From NCBI GenBank assembly GCA_964344485.1, contig CAYFNF010000004.1, positions 62,001 to 126,000 of the forward strand: a DNA stretch of 64,000 bases. Direction: 5' to 3'. Of this stretch, positions 24,176-32,038 are shown piece by piece (positions within the stretch are counted from its first letter, which is position 1; each line of letters opens with the position of its first letter). Under the pieces are notes generated by a model. It was given only the letters and a program-made list of their open reading frames with translations, searched no databases and was not told the DNA's origin. The translations under genes were made by a program, and so were the position numbers. This DNA is from CAYFNF01 sp964344485. GTDB taxonomy: Bacteria; Patescibacteriota; Patescibacteriia; UBA9570; XYC2-FULL-38-9.

Positions 24176-24499
24176 ATGTCACAAGAAGTTTCAGACGACA
24201 CATTCGAGCAGGAAGTCCTGCAATCTGACGTTCCAGTGCTCGTTGATTTTTGGGCACCGTGGTGTGGCCCATGCCGAATGCTCGGACCAATTATAGATGA
24301 GCTTTCAAAAGATAATAAAGGAAAGTCAGTGAAGATTGTGAAAGTGAACATCGATGAGAATAATGACTCGGCTTCTCGTTTTGGCGTCATGAGCATTCCA
24401 ACATTGATTTTCTTTAAAGGAGGTCAGCCAGTAGATCAGCTGAGTGGCGTGCAAGAGAAAGCAGACCTGCAAAAAAAGCTTGACGAACTCGCTGGGTAA
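24176..24499 (+). CDS. trxA: thioredoxin
   Basis: 107 aa, full length. It has the canonical redox site FWAPWCGPCRMLGP with Cys30 and Cys33, buried Asp (VDFWA) and cis-Pro loop SIPTLIFF. It reduces protein disulfides in the cytoplasm. No SD; promoter at 24115. Glutamate dehydrogenase follows after 33 nt and may be co-transcribed. Confidence 0.97.
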   Translation: MSQEVSDDTFEQEVLQSDVPVLVDFWAPWCGPCRMLGPIIDELSKDNKGKSVKIVKVNIDENNDSASRFGVMSIPTLIFFKGGQPVDQLSGVQEKADLQKKLDELAG

Positions 24500-24532
24500 T
24501 TTTTCAACAATAATATTCAATAGAATACAATT

Positions 24533-25825
24533 ATGGCAAACCCATTTAAAGCAGCGCTGGAGCAATTGCATAAAGCAGCAGCGCTTATTGACGTAGATCC
24601 AGAAGTCATCGAGAGGCTGAGCAATCCTAGTCGTGAAACGCATGCATCTATTCCACTGCGCATGGATGATGGAAAGTTGAAAGTGTTTAAAGGGTATCGC
24701 GTGCAGCATGACAACTCTCGTGGTCCGTTTAAAGGTGGAATTCGATTTCATCCAAAAACGAATATTAATGAAGTGCGTGCACTTGCATTTTGGATGACCT
24801 TTAAGACCGCAGTGGTGGGAGTACCTCTAGGCGGGGGCAAAGGTGGTATTACTGTAGACCCAAAGAAATTATCTGAACGAGAGCTAGAAGAGTTGACTCG
24901 CAAGTGGACTCGAGCAATGAGAGATGTGATTGGTCCGGACCGCGATATTCCAGCTCCAGACGTCTATACCAACCCAAAGATTATGGGATGGATTGTTGAT
25001 GAGTACTCAAAAGTTGCAGGAGCGTTCAGCCCAGGCGTAGTTACTGGAAAACCTCTCTCTATAGGCGGGTCTGTGGGAAGAAAGTCTGCAACAGCGCAAG
25101 GCGGCATCTATGTAACAGAGCAGTTACTAAAGAAGATCAACTTGAAGAAGCCAACTGTCATCATTCAGGGTTTTGGTAATGCGGGATCGATTTATGCTGA
25201 GCTGGCTGTGAAGAAAGGCTGGAAGGTGCTGGCTGTTTCTGATTCAAAAGGTGGTGTGATTAATCCAAATGGATTGGACATTAAAGGGCTAGTTCGCCAT
25301 AAGATGGTTACTGGAAGTGTAGTAGATTTCAAAGACAGCAAACCTATTGATAATGAAAAACTCTTATTACAGAAGTGCGACCTATTAGTTCCTGCAGCAT
25401 TAGAAGGAGTGATCACCAAGACCAATGCAGGCAGAATTAAAGCAAAGGCAGTTGTGGAGCTGGCAAACGGCCCAACGCTTCCTGAAGCAGACGAGAAACT
25501 GTTTAAGAAAGGCATTATTGTTTTGCCAGACATTCTCGCAAATGCAGGCGGTGTGACGGTGTCGTACTTCGAATGGGTGCAGAATTTGTATCAATACTAC
25601 TGGAACGAGAAAGAGATGGCCGAAAAACTAAAGCCAGTGATGATGGATGCATTTAATAATGTGTGGAGAGCGGCTGAGCGACACGAGACAGACATGAGAA
25701 CAGCAGCGTACGTAGTAGCTCTTGCAACTATTGCAGAGGCTATGATCGACCGCGGGCGAGTGAAGCCAGTAAAAGGTCACTATATAGAAGAGACTAAGCA
25801 AGGAGAAGAGCCTTCCATCTACTAG
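24533..25825 (+). CDS. gdhA: glutamate dehydrogenase (NAD(P)+)
   Basis: 430 aa, hexameric GDH type. It interconverts glutamate with 2-oxoglutarate and ammonia. Visible motifs: substrate-binding RGPFKGGIRFHP, catalytic Lys in PLGGGKGGI (about residue 103), PAPDVYTNPKIMGW, the Rossmann motif IQGFGNAG (about 206-213) and ANGPTLPEAD. With the downstream PEP carboxykinase and aminotransferase it forms a module for using amino acids as carbon source. A GC-rich gene separates it from pckA, and it has its own terminator. Confidence 0.95.
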   Translation: MANPFKAALEQLHKAAALIDVDPEVIERLSNPSRETHASIPLRMDDGKLKVFKGYRVQHDNSRGPFKGGIRFHPKTNINEVRALAFWMTFKTAVVGVPLGGGKGGITVDPKKLSERELEELTRKWTRAMRDVIGPDRDIPAPDVYTNPKIMGWIVDEYSKVAGAFSPGVVTGKPLSIGGSVGRKSATAQGGIYVTEQLLKKINLKKPTVIIQGFGNAGSIYAELAVKKGWKVLAVSDSKGGVINPNGLDIKGLVRHKMVTGSVVDFKDSKPIDNEKLLLQKCDLLVPAALEGVITKTNAGRIKAKAVVELANGPTLPEADEKLFKKGIIVLPDILANAGGVTVSYFEWVQNLYQYYWNEKEMAEKLKPVMMDAFNNVWRAAERHETDMRTAAYVVALATIAEAMIDRGRVKPVKGHYIEETKQGEEPSIY

Positions 25826-25847
25826 TTCGATATTCCAACGACAGTCG

Positions 25848-25875
25848 AAGAGCCCTGGACATCCCCAGGGCTCTT
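25848..25875 (+). terminator. intrinsic terminator of gdhA
   Basis: An 11-bp stem AAGAGCCCTGG/CCAGGGCTCTT. Its 3' arm overlaps the -35 box (TTGACT) of the next promoter. Confidence 0.8.
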
Positions 25876-25939
25876 GACTTTGCATTAAGCTGTGTTAGGC
25901 TGCTCTTTACGCATCGTGCGCTGTGCTAGCAAGCGATGT
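25874..25939 (+). promoter_or_regulatory. promoter and 5'-terminal hairpin of GC-rich gene 5
   Basis: TTGACT (25874-25879), 16 nt, TAGGCT (25896-25901), start near 25908. GCATCG (25911-25916) pairs with CGATGT (25934-25939) around an inner TGC/GCA, so the mRNA would begin with a stem-loop. Confidence 0.55.
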
Positions 25940-25957
25940 ACTTTCCGGAGGATTGAG

Positions 25958-26389
25958 ATGAGCGACATGTTGGCAGGACTGGAGCGAGTGCTCGGCAGCA
26001 AGGCGAACGTAGTCAAGGTGATGTTCCTAGCGCTTCAGGGAGACCACGGCCCGGTCAAGGGCCTCCCGGGTGTCCCGGACGACAGCAACGGACTGACCTT
26101 CTTCCGTGCAGTACTGGGCGACGGCGACGAGCTGATCGAGTACCTGCGGCACGAGCCGGTCTACGAGCTGACCATGCACCTGGAGGTGGTGTTCGGCGAT
26201 GACCATCAGGGGCTGATCGGGCTCCTGGCACGCATCTACCACGATGGAGACCAGCAGGCACTCCGTGAAGGCTGGGCCGGCGAGCAAGGGGTCGGAGAGC
26301 CCGACGAGCGTCTCCGAAACATCATCCGCGACGCCTGCACCGGAGCAGGGCTGGAGAGCCCGTGGGCAAGCGAGGGCGACGCCTCGTAA
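25958..26389 (+). CDS. GC-rich ORFan protein 5 (143 aa)
   Basis: ATG 25958 follows CGGAGGA by a few nt; the frame extending to 25892 would start before the predicted transcription start. The protein is acidic, soluble and mostly helical (MSDMLAGLERVLGSKANVVK; DELIEYLRHEPVYELTMHLE). It resembles small adaptor or effector-associated helical domains, but I recognise no family. In the first 30 codons, 23 end in G or C, against 14 of 30 in nearby trxA. It separates gdhA from pckA. Function unknown. Confidence 0.78.
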   Translation: MSDMLAGLERVLGSKANVVKVMFLALQGDHGPVKGLPGVPDDSNGLTFFRAVLGDGDELIEYLRHEPVYELTMHLEVVFGDDHQGLIGLLARIYHDGDQQALREGWAGEQGVGEPDERLRNIIRDACTGAGLESPWASEGDAS

Positions 26390-26421
26390 CCACCGGCTGA
26401 CCATTGTCAGTATATCTGTGT

Positions 26422-26464
26422 ACAGGTTGTAAATCTGACATGAACACATCCACCCTGTTTTTTT
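26422..26464 (+). terminator. terminator-like hairpin of GC-rich gene 5
   Basis: ACAGG/CCTGT with a long loop, followed by seven T. A compact hairpin CTGAC-CATT-GTCAG precedes it at 26397-26410. Confidence 0.55.
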
Positions 26465-26517
26465 ATATCGTTCTATAGTATGATCATAGAAAGATACATA
26501 AGTACTAATTCATTCTT

Positions 26518-27987
26518 ATGTTTAAAGAGCTGCGCTCACTCAAAGCGCAAATCATTCAGCCCTCGAGAGAGGAGTTACGAAAGATCGCTACTCCGCACGA
26601 GCATACCACTGAATTCGGTAGTGCATCGTATATTAGTGATATAAAATCACGAAGCGCAAAGTACACTGCAGTGACCACCGAAGATGGCCTCACTGATGAC
26701 GATTTTACTTTACTAAAAGACGTGCGAGAGCACTTACAGGGTCGAGAGTTGATACAGTTCGACACGGTAATTGCACAACCATCAGAGCATTTAACCATGC
26801 GACTGATTATTCCAAAGGAATTCGCGCATATTGCTTATGGATGGAGCTTCATCAACTGGGACGAAGGCGAGATCCAGGGAGAGCCAGACATTGTGACGAT
26901 TGATGTTCCGGACTGGGAGACACGCCGTATGTTGGTGGATCCAGACACTATGACCAATGTCTTATGCGGGACAGACTATACTGGCGAAGTAAAGAAGTCT
27001 GGTTTACGCTTGGCCATGTATCACATGAAGAAAAAAGGCGGCTTGGGATTGCATGCAGGCTCAAAGAACTTCACAGTGAAAAATAGCAGAACGGACAAGC
27101 TCGAAGAAAAAGGATGCTTGTTTTTTGGTTTGTCTGGGACAGGAAAATCCACGCTGTCGTGCCATCACTGCGGTATTCAGGAAGATGGAGAAGGACAACT
27201 TATTTTGCAGGATGATGTGGTGTTATTGGACGCAGAAGGCAAAGCATTGGGGACTGAGGATAATTTCTATTTAAAAACTATCGGCGTGACCAAAGAGACA
27301 CAACCGATTATCTATGACGCGCTGGTTGATTCTGACACCGTGCTAGAGAATGTTATGGTGCATGAGGATGGAACTGTGGACTTTATGAGCGATAAGATTA
27401 CTTCCAACGGACGTGCAGTAGTAGTGAGAACCAAAATGCCGTACACGGATCCGGACCAAGTAGACATGGAGAGCACGGACTATGTCTTCTTCATAACTCG
27501 CAATGCACTGATGCCTCCTGTAGCTCGACTGAATTCATTGCAGGCAGCGAAGTACTTTATGCTCGGCGAAACCGTAGAAACAGGCGCAGGCGATCCAAAT
27601 GAAATCGGTCAGGCTAAGCGAGTTGTGGGGTTCAATCCTTTTATCATCGGATCTCAAGGTGAAGAAGGAAATCGTTTCTATGATATTATCTCTTCGCTTG
27701 CTGGAGTTGAGACCTTTATTATCAACACCGGTGCAGTGGAAGGGAGCAAATCCGCACACGATATCACGCTAAAAGAGACTACAGAGATCATTCGAAATAT
27801 TCTGCGCTCTGAGTTTGAGTGGATTGTCGATGAAAGGACCGGGCTAGAGGTCTCTACGGAAGTGGATCTATACCGTGAGTGCTTCGAAGACGGTGAGTTC
27901 AAAGAAAAATGGGAAAAGTTTGAACAGGAGCGGCTCGAGTATCTGCAACAATTTTCAGATTTAAATCACACAATAGTACAAGCGTAA
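26518..27987 (+). CDS. pckA: phosphoenolpyruvate carboxykinase (ATP)
   Basis: 489 aa. It converts oxaloacetate and ATP to PEP, CO2 and ADP, the entry step of gluconeogenesis. The kinase P-loop GLSGTGKST is at 204-212, the metal-binding ILQDDVVLLD at about 229-238, and TRNALMPPVARL and the C-terminal INTGAVEGSKS complete the family pattern. The N-terminal domain is shorter than in E. coli PckA. It lies 14 nt upstream of the aminotransferase gene and is probably co-transcribed with it. Confidence 0.92.
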   Translation: MFKELRSLKAQIIQPSREELRKIATPHEHTTEFGSASYISDIKSRSAKYTAVTTEDGLTDDDFTLLKDVREHLQGRELIQFDTVIAQPSEHLTMRLIIPKEFAHIAYGWSFINWDEGEIQGEPDIVTIDVPDWETRRMLVDPDTMTNVLCGTDYTGEVKKSGLRLAMYHMKKKGGLGLHAGSKNFTVKNSRTDKLEEKGCLFFGLSGTGKSTLSCHHCGIQEDGEGQLILQDDVVLLDAEGKALGTEDNFYLKTIGVTKETQPIIYDALVDSDTVLENVMVHEDGTVDFMSDKITSNGRAVVVRTKMPYTDPDQVDMESTDYVFFITRNALMPPVARLNSLQAAKYFMLGETVETGAGDPNEIGQAKRVVGFNPFIIGSQGEEGNRFYDIISSLAGVETFIINTGAVEGSKSAHDITLKETTEIIRNILRSEFEWIVDERTGLEVSTEVDLYRECFEDGEFKEKWEKFEQERLEYLQQFSDLNHTIVQA

Positions 27988-28001
27988 TTTATATACGATC
28001 T

Positions 28002-29177
28002 ATGGAACACACACTAAGCCAACGAGTAGCACAGATCCAACCGTCGGCCACTCTTGTCATGTCTGCCAAGGCAAAAGACATGAAAGCAGCCGGGGAAGAC
28101 GTGCTGAATTTTTCTGCCGGGGAGCCAGATTTTGATGTCGCACCACATATTCAAGAAGCAGCGACTCAAGCCATTAAAGATAATTTTTCATACTATACGG
28201 CCAGCGCTGGAATGCCCGAGCTCAAGCAAGCAATTGTTGAGAAAATGGACCGCGAGAACAACATCTCTTGCACACAGAAGAACGTCATCGTGACTAACGG
28301 AGGAAAGGAAGGATTATTCTTATTGCTGCAAGCAATCATAGAGGATGGAGATGAAGTCATTGTTCCCACGCCATATTGGGTGTCATATGATGAGCAGATT
28401 CGTTATGCAGGAGGAGTGTTTGTTCCTATGCAGACTGATAGCGCATTTCATTTTACAGTAGAAGATATTGAAAAAGTAATCACCAGCAAGACAAAAGCGA
28501 TAATTCTAAATAGCCCGTCCAATCCTACCGGCGCTGTAATACCAACTGAAGAGCTGGAGAAGCTTGCAGAGCTGGTGAAGCAGCGGGATCTATGGGTGAT
28601 CTCTGATGAAGTCTATGAACATTTTCTGTACGATGGTCGTACGCACACGTCTATTGCGTCTTTCCCTGATATGTTTGATCAAGCAGTGGTAGTGAACGCA
28701 GCATCAAAAACCTATTGTATGACTGGCTGGAGAATCGGATATCTGGTTGGGCCGGAAGATATCATTGCACCTATGGCGCGTTTGAAGAGTCACTTGTCGT
28801 CTAATGCTAATAGCATTGCGCAGAAAGCCGCTCTCGCTGCACTGAATGGACCACAAGACATGGTCGAAGAGATGCGATATACATTTGATGAACGGAGGCT
28901 AGCACTGTGGAAAGGTATTAATGAAATTGATGGATGTGCGCTGGAGAAACCCGAAGGCGCGTTTTACGGATTTATTGACGCTACCGGTGCTATGGGAAAG
29001 ACTGGCATAAAGAGCTCCATGGAATTTTGTGAGACGTTGCTAGAGAAAGAAAAAATGGCAGTAGTGCCAGGCGAGGCTTTCGGCGAGCAATATAAGAACT
29101 ACATTCGATTTTCATTTGCCTCAGCAACAGAAGACATACAACGCGGCATTGAGAGACTCGCGCGGTTCGTTCAATAG
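28002..29177 (+). CDS. class I aminotransferase (aspartate aminotransferase type)
   Basis: 391 aa, PLP enzyme of fold type I, subgroup I-gamma/AspB-like. Signatures: FSAGEPDFDV, SYYTASAGMPELKQAI, LNSPSNPTGAV, VISDEVYEHFLYDG, the PLP-lysine region AASKTYCMTGWRIGY and C-terminal NYIRFSFA. Transamination of aspartate would give oxaloacetate for PckA and use 2-oxoglutarate/glutamate, linking to GDH. It follows pckA after 14 nt. Exact amino-acid preference cannot be read from sequence. Confidence 0.88.
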   Translation: MEHTLSQRVAQIQPSATLVMSAKAKDMKAAGEDVLNFSAGEPDFDVAPHIQEAATQAIKDNFSYYTASAGMPELKQAIVEKMDRENNISCTQKNVIVTNGGKEGLFLLLQAIIEDGDEVIVPTPYWVSYDEQIRYAGGVFVPMQTDSAFHFTVEDIEKVITSKTKAIILNSPSNPTGAVIPTEELEKLAELVKQRDLWVISDEVYEHFLYDGRTHTSIASFPDMFDQAVVVNAASKTYCMTGWRIGYLVGPEDIIAPMARLKSHLSSNANSIAQKAALAALNGPQDMVEEMRYTFDERRLALWKGINEIDGCALEKPEGAFYGFIDATGAMGKTGIKSSMEFCETLLEKEKMAVVPGEAFGEQYKNYIRFSFASATEDIQRGIERLARFVQ

Positions 29178-29190
29178 TGTCACGGCTGTT

Positions 29191-29267
29191 GCGCTGCGTG
29201 ATATTGCCTCGGACTAAAACCCGGTTCTCGCCGGGCCAACCGTCCTGCGACAATATCACCTCCGCGC
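29191..29267. repeat. large multi-stem hairpin element
   Basis: GTGATATTG (29198-29206) pairs with CAATATCAC (29251-29259), flanked by GCGC on both sides. Inside, GGAC/GTCC encloses CCCGG-TTCTCG-CCGGG. No T-run follows, so it is not a simple terminator. It lies between convergent genes. Confidence 0.65.
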
Positions 29268-29272
29268 AATAA

Positions 29273-30091
29273 TTAGCGCCACTCTTTCTCTGCTTGCTCT
29301 AAACCAGCTTGTCTTGATATATCAAACCATTTTCCTTGAAATGGATACCCTGCTAATTGTCCAGTAGATGCAATATGCGTCAGTACGTCATGCTCAAGTG
29401 ATGTCGCATCTTCTTGGATATAGTCAAATACTGTTGGTTCAAATATATACATCCCTGCATTCACTAACCCTGGCTTCCCCTCTTTGCCTGGTTTCTCGGA
29501 GTACTCAACGACCTTATTACCTTCCATGCGCGCGACGCCGTACTCACCTGGAGCTTTCTTATATGTTAACGCTACTGTTCCTACTGCACCGCTCTGCTGA
29601 TGATGCTCTACAAAATCATTTAAGTTGATGTCGACAAGCTGGTCACTGTAGATAAGAATAAATGTCCCTTGAATAGATGTTTGTGCTGACACAAGTGCTC
29701 GAGCAGTTCCGCTAGAATGTGGGTTATCAATATATTCAACACGAACACCCCACTGCGTTCCATCTCTAAGGTACTCTTCGATGTGGCCTCGGCTGTATTG
29801 GTCTACTACTAAAATCGTTTCATGGATTCCGAAGCTCTTTAATAGATCAAAAAGGTATGCAATTACTGAGCGATTCTGTACACGCATAAGTGCTGGCACT
29901 TCCTTCTTATTGTTGCTTCCAGCAAAGATGACGACTTGGCGAATACCTAAGCCAAGGTGCTGACTGAGGATGTATTCAATCGCATGAGAGCGATTTCGTA
30001 TCTTTTCCCCGTCAATAAAGTTATCCAGCAGCGGTAGCAGGTCATTCTTTAATGTAATTGTTATCCGCGCTTTTCCTTTTGTATTTGTCAT
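29273..30091 (-). CDS. ribbon-helix-helix domain fused to sugar-phosphate nucleotidyltransferase
   Basis: 272 aa from ATG 30091 (MTNTKGKARITITLKND); upstream in-frame ATGs lie at or before the promoter. Residues 1-47 look like an RHH DNA-binding domain (ARITITLKNDLLPLLDNFID ... NRSHAIEYILSQHLG). From about residue 50 follows a nucleotidyltransferase fold as in glucose-1-phosphate or mannose-1-phosphate NTP transferases (IFAGSNNKKEVPALMRVQNR, ILIYSDQLVDINL, GMYIFEPTVFDYI). The usual GGxGTRLxP reads AGSNNKKEVPAL, so the nucleotide loop is degraded. It may be a sensor-type repressor rather than an enzyme. Repeated TATGAT boxes lie at its promoter. Confidence 0.75.
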   Translation of the reverse strand: MTNTKGKARITITLKNDLLPLLDNFIDGEKIRNRSHAIEYILSQHLGLGIRQVVIFAGSNNKKEVPALMRVQNRSVIAYLFDLLKSFGIHETILVVDQYSRGHIEEYLRDGTQWGVRVEYIDNPHSSGTARALVSAQTSIQGTFILIYSDQLVDINLNDFVEHHQQSGAVGTVALTYKKAPGEYGVARMEGNKVVEYSEKPGKEGKPGLVNAGMYIFEPTVFDYIQEDATSLEHDVLTHIASTGQLAGYPFQGKWFDISRQAGLEQAEKEWR

Positions 30092-30172
30092 ATCATACAA
30101 AGTGAATATTGAATCATACTCCATCATATCCAAGTATGATCTTTTGTCAAGCGTAATGAAATGCCGTACAAT
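30092..30172. promoter_or_regulatory. divergent promoters with repeated TATGAT boxes
   Basis: Minus strand: TTGACA (30145-30150), 16 nt, TATGAT (30123-30128). Plus strand: TTGTCA (30144-30149), 17 nt, TACAAT (30167-30172). The -35 boxes share one palindrome, TTGTCAA. ATCATA/TATGAT occurs at 30092, 30113, 30123 and 30135, suggesting an operator, perhaps for the RHH protein itself. Confidence 0.65.
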
Positions 30173-30182
30173 ATGATGCGCT

Positions 30183-30794
30183 ATGATCAACCGACCACAC
30201 ACACGATATGAAAAGAGACTTTATAAAGAAGGATATAAGGTCATTGTTGGCGTTGATGAAGTCGGACGCGGGTCCTGGGCAGGCCCTTTAGTGGCTGCTG
30301 CTGTGGTTATGCCTTTAAAACCCCGCTTAAACGGAGTGCGTGATTCAAAGAAACTCACTCCTAAAAGAAGAGACGAGCTATCTCAACGTATTCAAGACCG
30401 GGCATCTGCATGGTCGATAGGAATTGTGTCACATGAAGAGATCGATGAAATTGGTATTTCTCAAGCAAATCAGCAAGCCATGCTCCGTGCAGTGGAGGGG
30501 CTAGTGTTGTCGCCAGACTATATTTTAATTGATGCATTTAAGTTAGTAGGCCTTCCAGCTAAGCACGCAGCAGTTGCGCACGGAGACGCTATGGTCTACT
30601 CCATTGCTGCTGCATCCATTGTTGCCAAGGTCTATCGAGATGAGTTGATGACTGAATACCATGATCGATATGATGTGTATGGATTTGATACCAACAAAGG
30701 GTACGGAACACCAAAACACATCACTGCACTGGAAGAACACGGGCTGTGTCCGATTCACCGCACCTCTTTTCATCCCATGCAATCAATGGTATAA
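30183..30794 (+). CDS. rnhB: ribonuclease HII
   Basis: 203 aa, usual length. It removes RNA from RNA-DNA hybrids, including single ribonucleotides. Active-site motifs: GVDEVGRGSWAGPLVAAAV (Asp and Glu), DSKKLTPKRR, LIDAF, SIVAKVYRD and the C-terminal GYGTPKHITAL...HRTSFHP. The ATG is 10 nt after the predicted -10, so the mRNA is nearly leaderless. The methyltransferase gene follows after 9 nt. Confidence 0.96.
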   Translation: MINRPHTRYEKRLYKEGYKVIVGVDEVGRGSWAGPLVAAAVVMPLKPRLNGVRDSKKLTPKRRDELSQRIQDRASAWSIGIVSHEEIDEIGISQANQQAMLRAVEGLVLSPDYILIDAFKLVGLPAKHAAVAHGDAMVYSIAAASIVAKVYRDELMTEYHDRYDVYGFDTNKGYGTPKHITALEEHGLCPIHRTSFHPMQSMV

Positions 30795-30803
30795 TAGTAC
30801 TAT

Positions 30804-31370
30804 ATGGACGATGTGATCACAGATATCATTCCAGAGGAAGATATCGTTAATACAAAAGAGATTCTTCAGAGAACCGGGATTCAGCCAGGCAATACTGCCG
30901 CGGATTTTGGTTGTGGGAGAGAAGCGCTCTTTACTACTGCAGCAGCAGAGATCGTTACTTCTACTGGCGTGGTCTATGCCTTGGACGTGGTGAAAGATAT
31001 TCTTGCGATTATTGAAGAAAAGGTTGAAGGTGCTGGCCTGCACAATGTGATTACAGTATGGACTGACTTAGAGGTCCTCGGCGCTGCAAAAAAGATTTTA
31101 GACGGCACTGTGGATGTGGGTATTCTATCTGACACCTTGTTTCAATCACAAAAACGACAAGACATGATTGCTGAGTGCCTGCGAATGGTCAAGCCTGGCG
31201 GGAAGCTGCTTGTAGTGGAATGGAAGCCAACAAACACCCCATTGGGCCCTCCAGTAGAGAATCGTGTACATCCAGATGAGATAAAACAGATCTGTTCTTC
31301 ATTTGGGATGCAGTTGCTTGAGGAGTTTGAAGCCGGAGAGTATCACTGGGGTCAGATATACCAGCGCTAG
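30804..31370 (+). CDS. class I SAM-dependent methyltransferase
   Basis: 188 aa. Motif I AADFGCGREALF (about residues 32-43), VYALDVVKDIL as motif II and VKPGGKLLVVEW as the post-III strand identify a Rossmann-fold methyltransferase of the small UbiE-like type. The substrate is unknown. It follows rnhB after 9 nt and is followed by a terminator-like hairpin at 31408. Confidence 0.8.
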   Translation: MDDVITDIIPEEDIVNTKEILQRTGIQPGNTAADFGCGREALFTTAAAEIVTSTGVVYALDVVKDILAIIEEKVEGAGLHNVITVWTDLEVLGAAKKILDGTVDVGILSDTLFQSQKRQDMIAECLRMVKPGGKLLVVEWKPTNTPLGPPVENRVHPDEIKQICSSFGMQLLEEFEAGEYHWGQIYQR

Positions 31371-31407
31371 CGCGGATCAGAACTTTATAGTATAATACAG
31401 GAAATCC

Positions 31408-31427
31408 ACCCAATTTGTGGGTTTTTT
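31408..31427 (+). terminator. terminator or attenuator before yraN
   Basis: ACCCA-ATTTG-TGGGT followed by six T, ending 2 nt before ATG 31430. A TATAAT at 31391-31396 upstream could place this hairpin in the leader of yraN rather than only at the end of the previous gene. Confidence 0.6.
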
Positions 31428-31429
31428 AT

Positions 31430-31801
31430 ATGCAAAAAACAAAACAATATCGCGGAAAACAAGGCGAAAGGAGCGTTGCGCTGTATTTGCAGCAACGCGG
31501 GTTTCGGATACTAGGAAAGAATGTTTACACTCGATGGGGAGAGATAGATATTATCGCTGCGCGCGGAAATACAATCCATGCAATTGAGGTAAAAACGCGT
31601 ACGTCGGACCGATTTGGCGGCGCGGAGTACGCGCTGACTCGGCAGAAGATACAGAGGATGAAGCGAGCGATATTCACGATTCGTCGTGATAAGATACCGT
31701 TTATTACAGGCAGAACACAGTTGGATTTTGCTGCTGTGCTCATGACCAACGATACACTTGAGATATCCATGCATTGGAATATAAACGATGCGGATTTGTG
31801 A
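31430..31801 (+). CDS. yraN: YraN-family endonuclease-like protein (UPF0102)
   Basis: 123 aa from ATG 31430; the in-frame start at 31415 lies within the hairpin. The restriction-endonuclease-like core shows GKQGERSVALYLQQRGFRIL, WGEIDIIAARGNTIHAIEVKTR (the Asp...ExK metal site) and KIQRMKRAI. The family is linked to DNA processing and often lies beside rnhB, as it does here. Confidence 0.9.
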   Translation: MQKTKQYRGKQGERSVALYLQQRGFRILGKNVYTRWGEIDIIAARGNTIHAIEVKTRTSDRFGGAEYALTRQKIQRMKRAIFTIRRDKIPFITGRTQLDFAAVLMTNDTLEISMHWNINDADL

Positions 31802-31819
31802 TTTTCCACACTAGCGTCA

Positions 31820-31920
31820 TTGACCCAACTCTCGTGATTGCATAAAATAGATACTGGTGTTCTTTGCAAAACTATTTTGATACTGCTTGTGATAGGGAGG
31901 ACAGCGGTCCTTTTTCTTTT
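31820..31920 (+). promoter_or_regulatory. promoter and terminator-like leader of Ig-repeat surface protein
   Basis: TTGACC (31820-31825), 17 nt, TAAAAT (31843-31848), start near 31855. A hairpin AGGAC-AGCG-GTCCT with TTTTCTTTTT lies at about 31900-31920, over 110 nt before the CDS start. This looks like a leader RNA with an intrinsic terminator, as upstream of the giant gene. Confidence 0.5.
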
Positions 31921-32038
31921 TGTAAAGACCACTGTGGCGAGACAACAGTCGATGCATTAAACACGGTTTGATGTGGAGCGTTGTATTGCCGGACGTTTAA
32001 TTCGTTTCCTCTATATCAGGAGGGGTAATCAAATACAT

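Noticed and set aside
10120..29270. CRISPR array suggested by repeated hairpins
   Set aside because: The palindromes differ in sequence, are kilobases apart and have no regular spacers; no cas genes are present.
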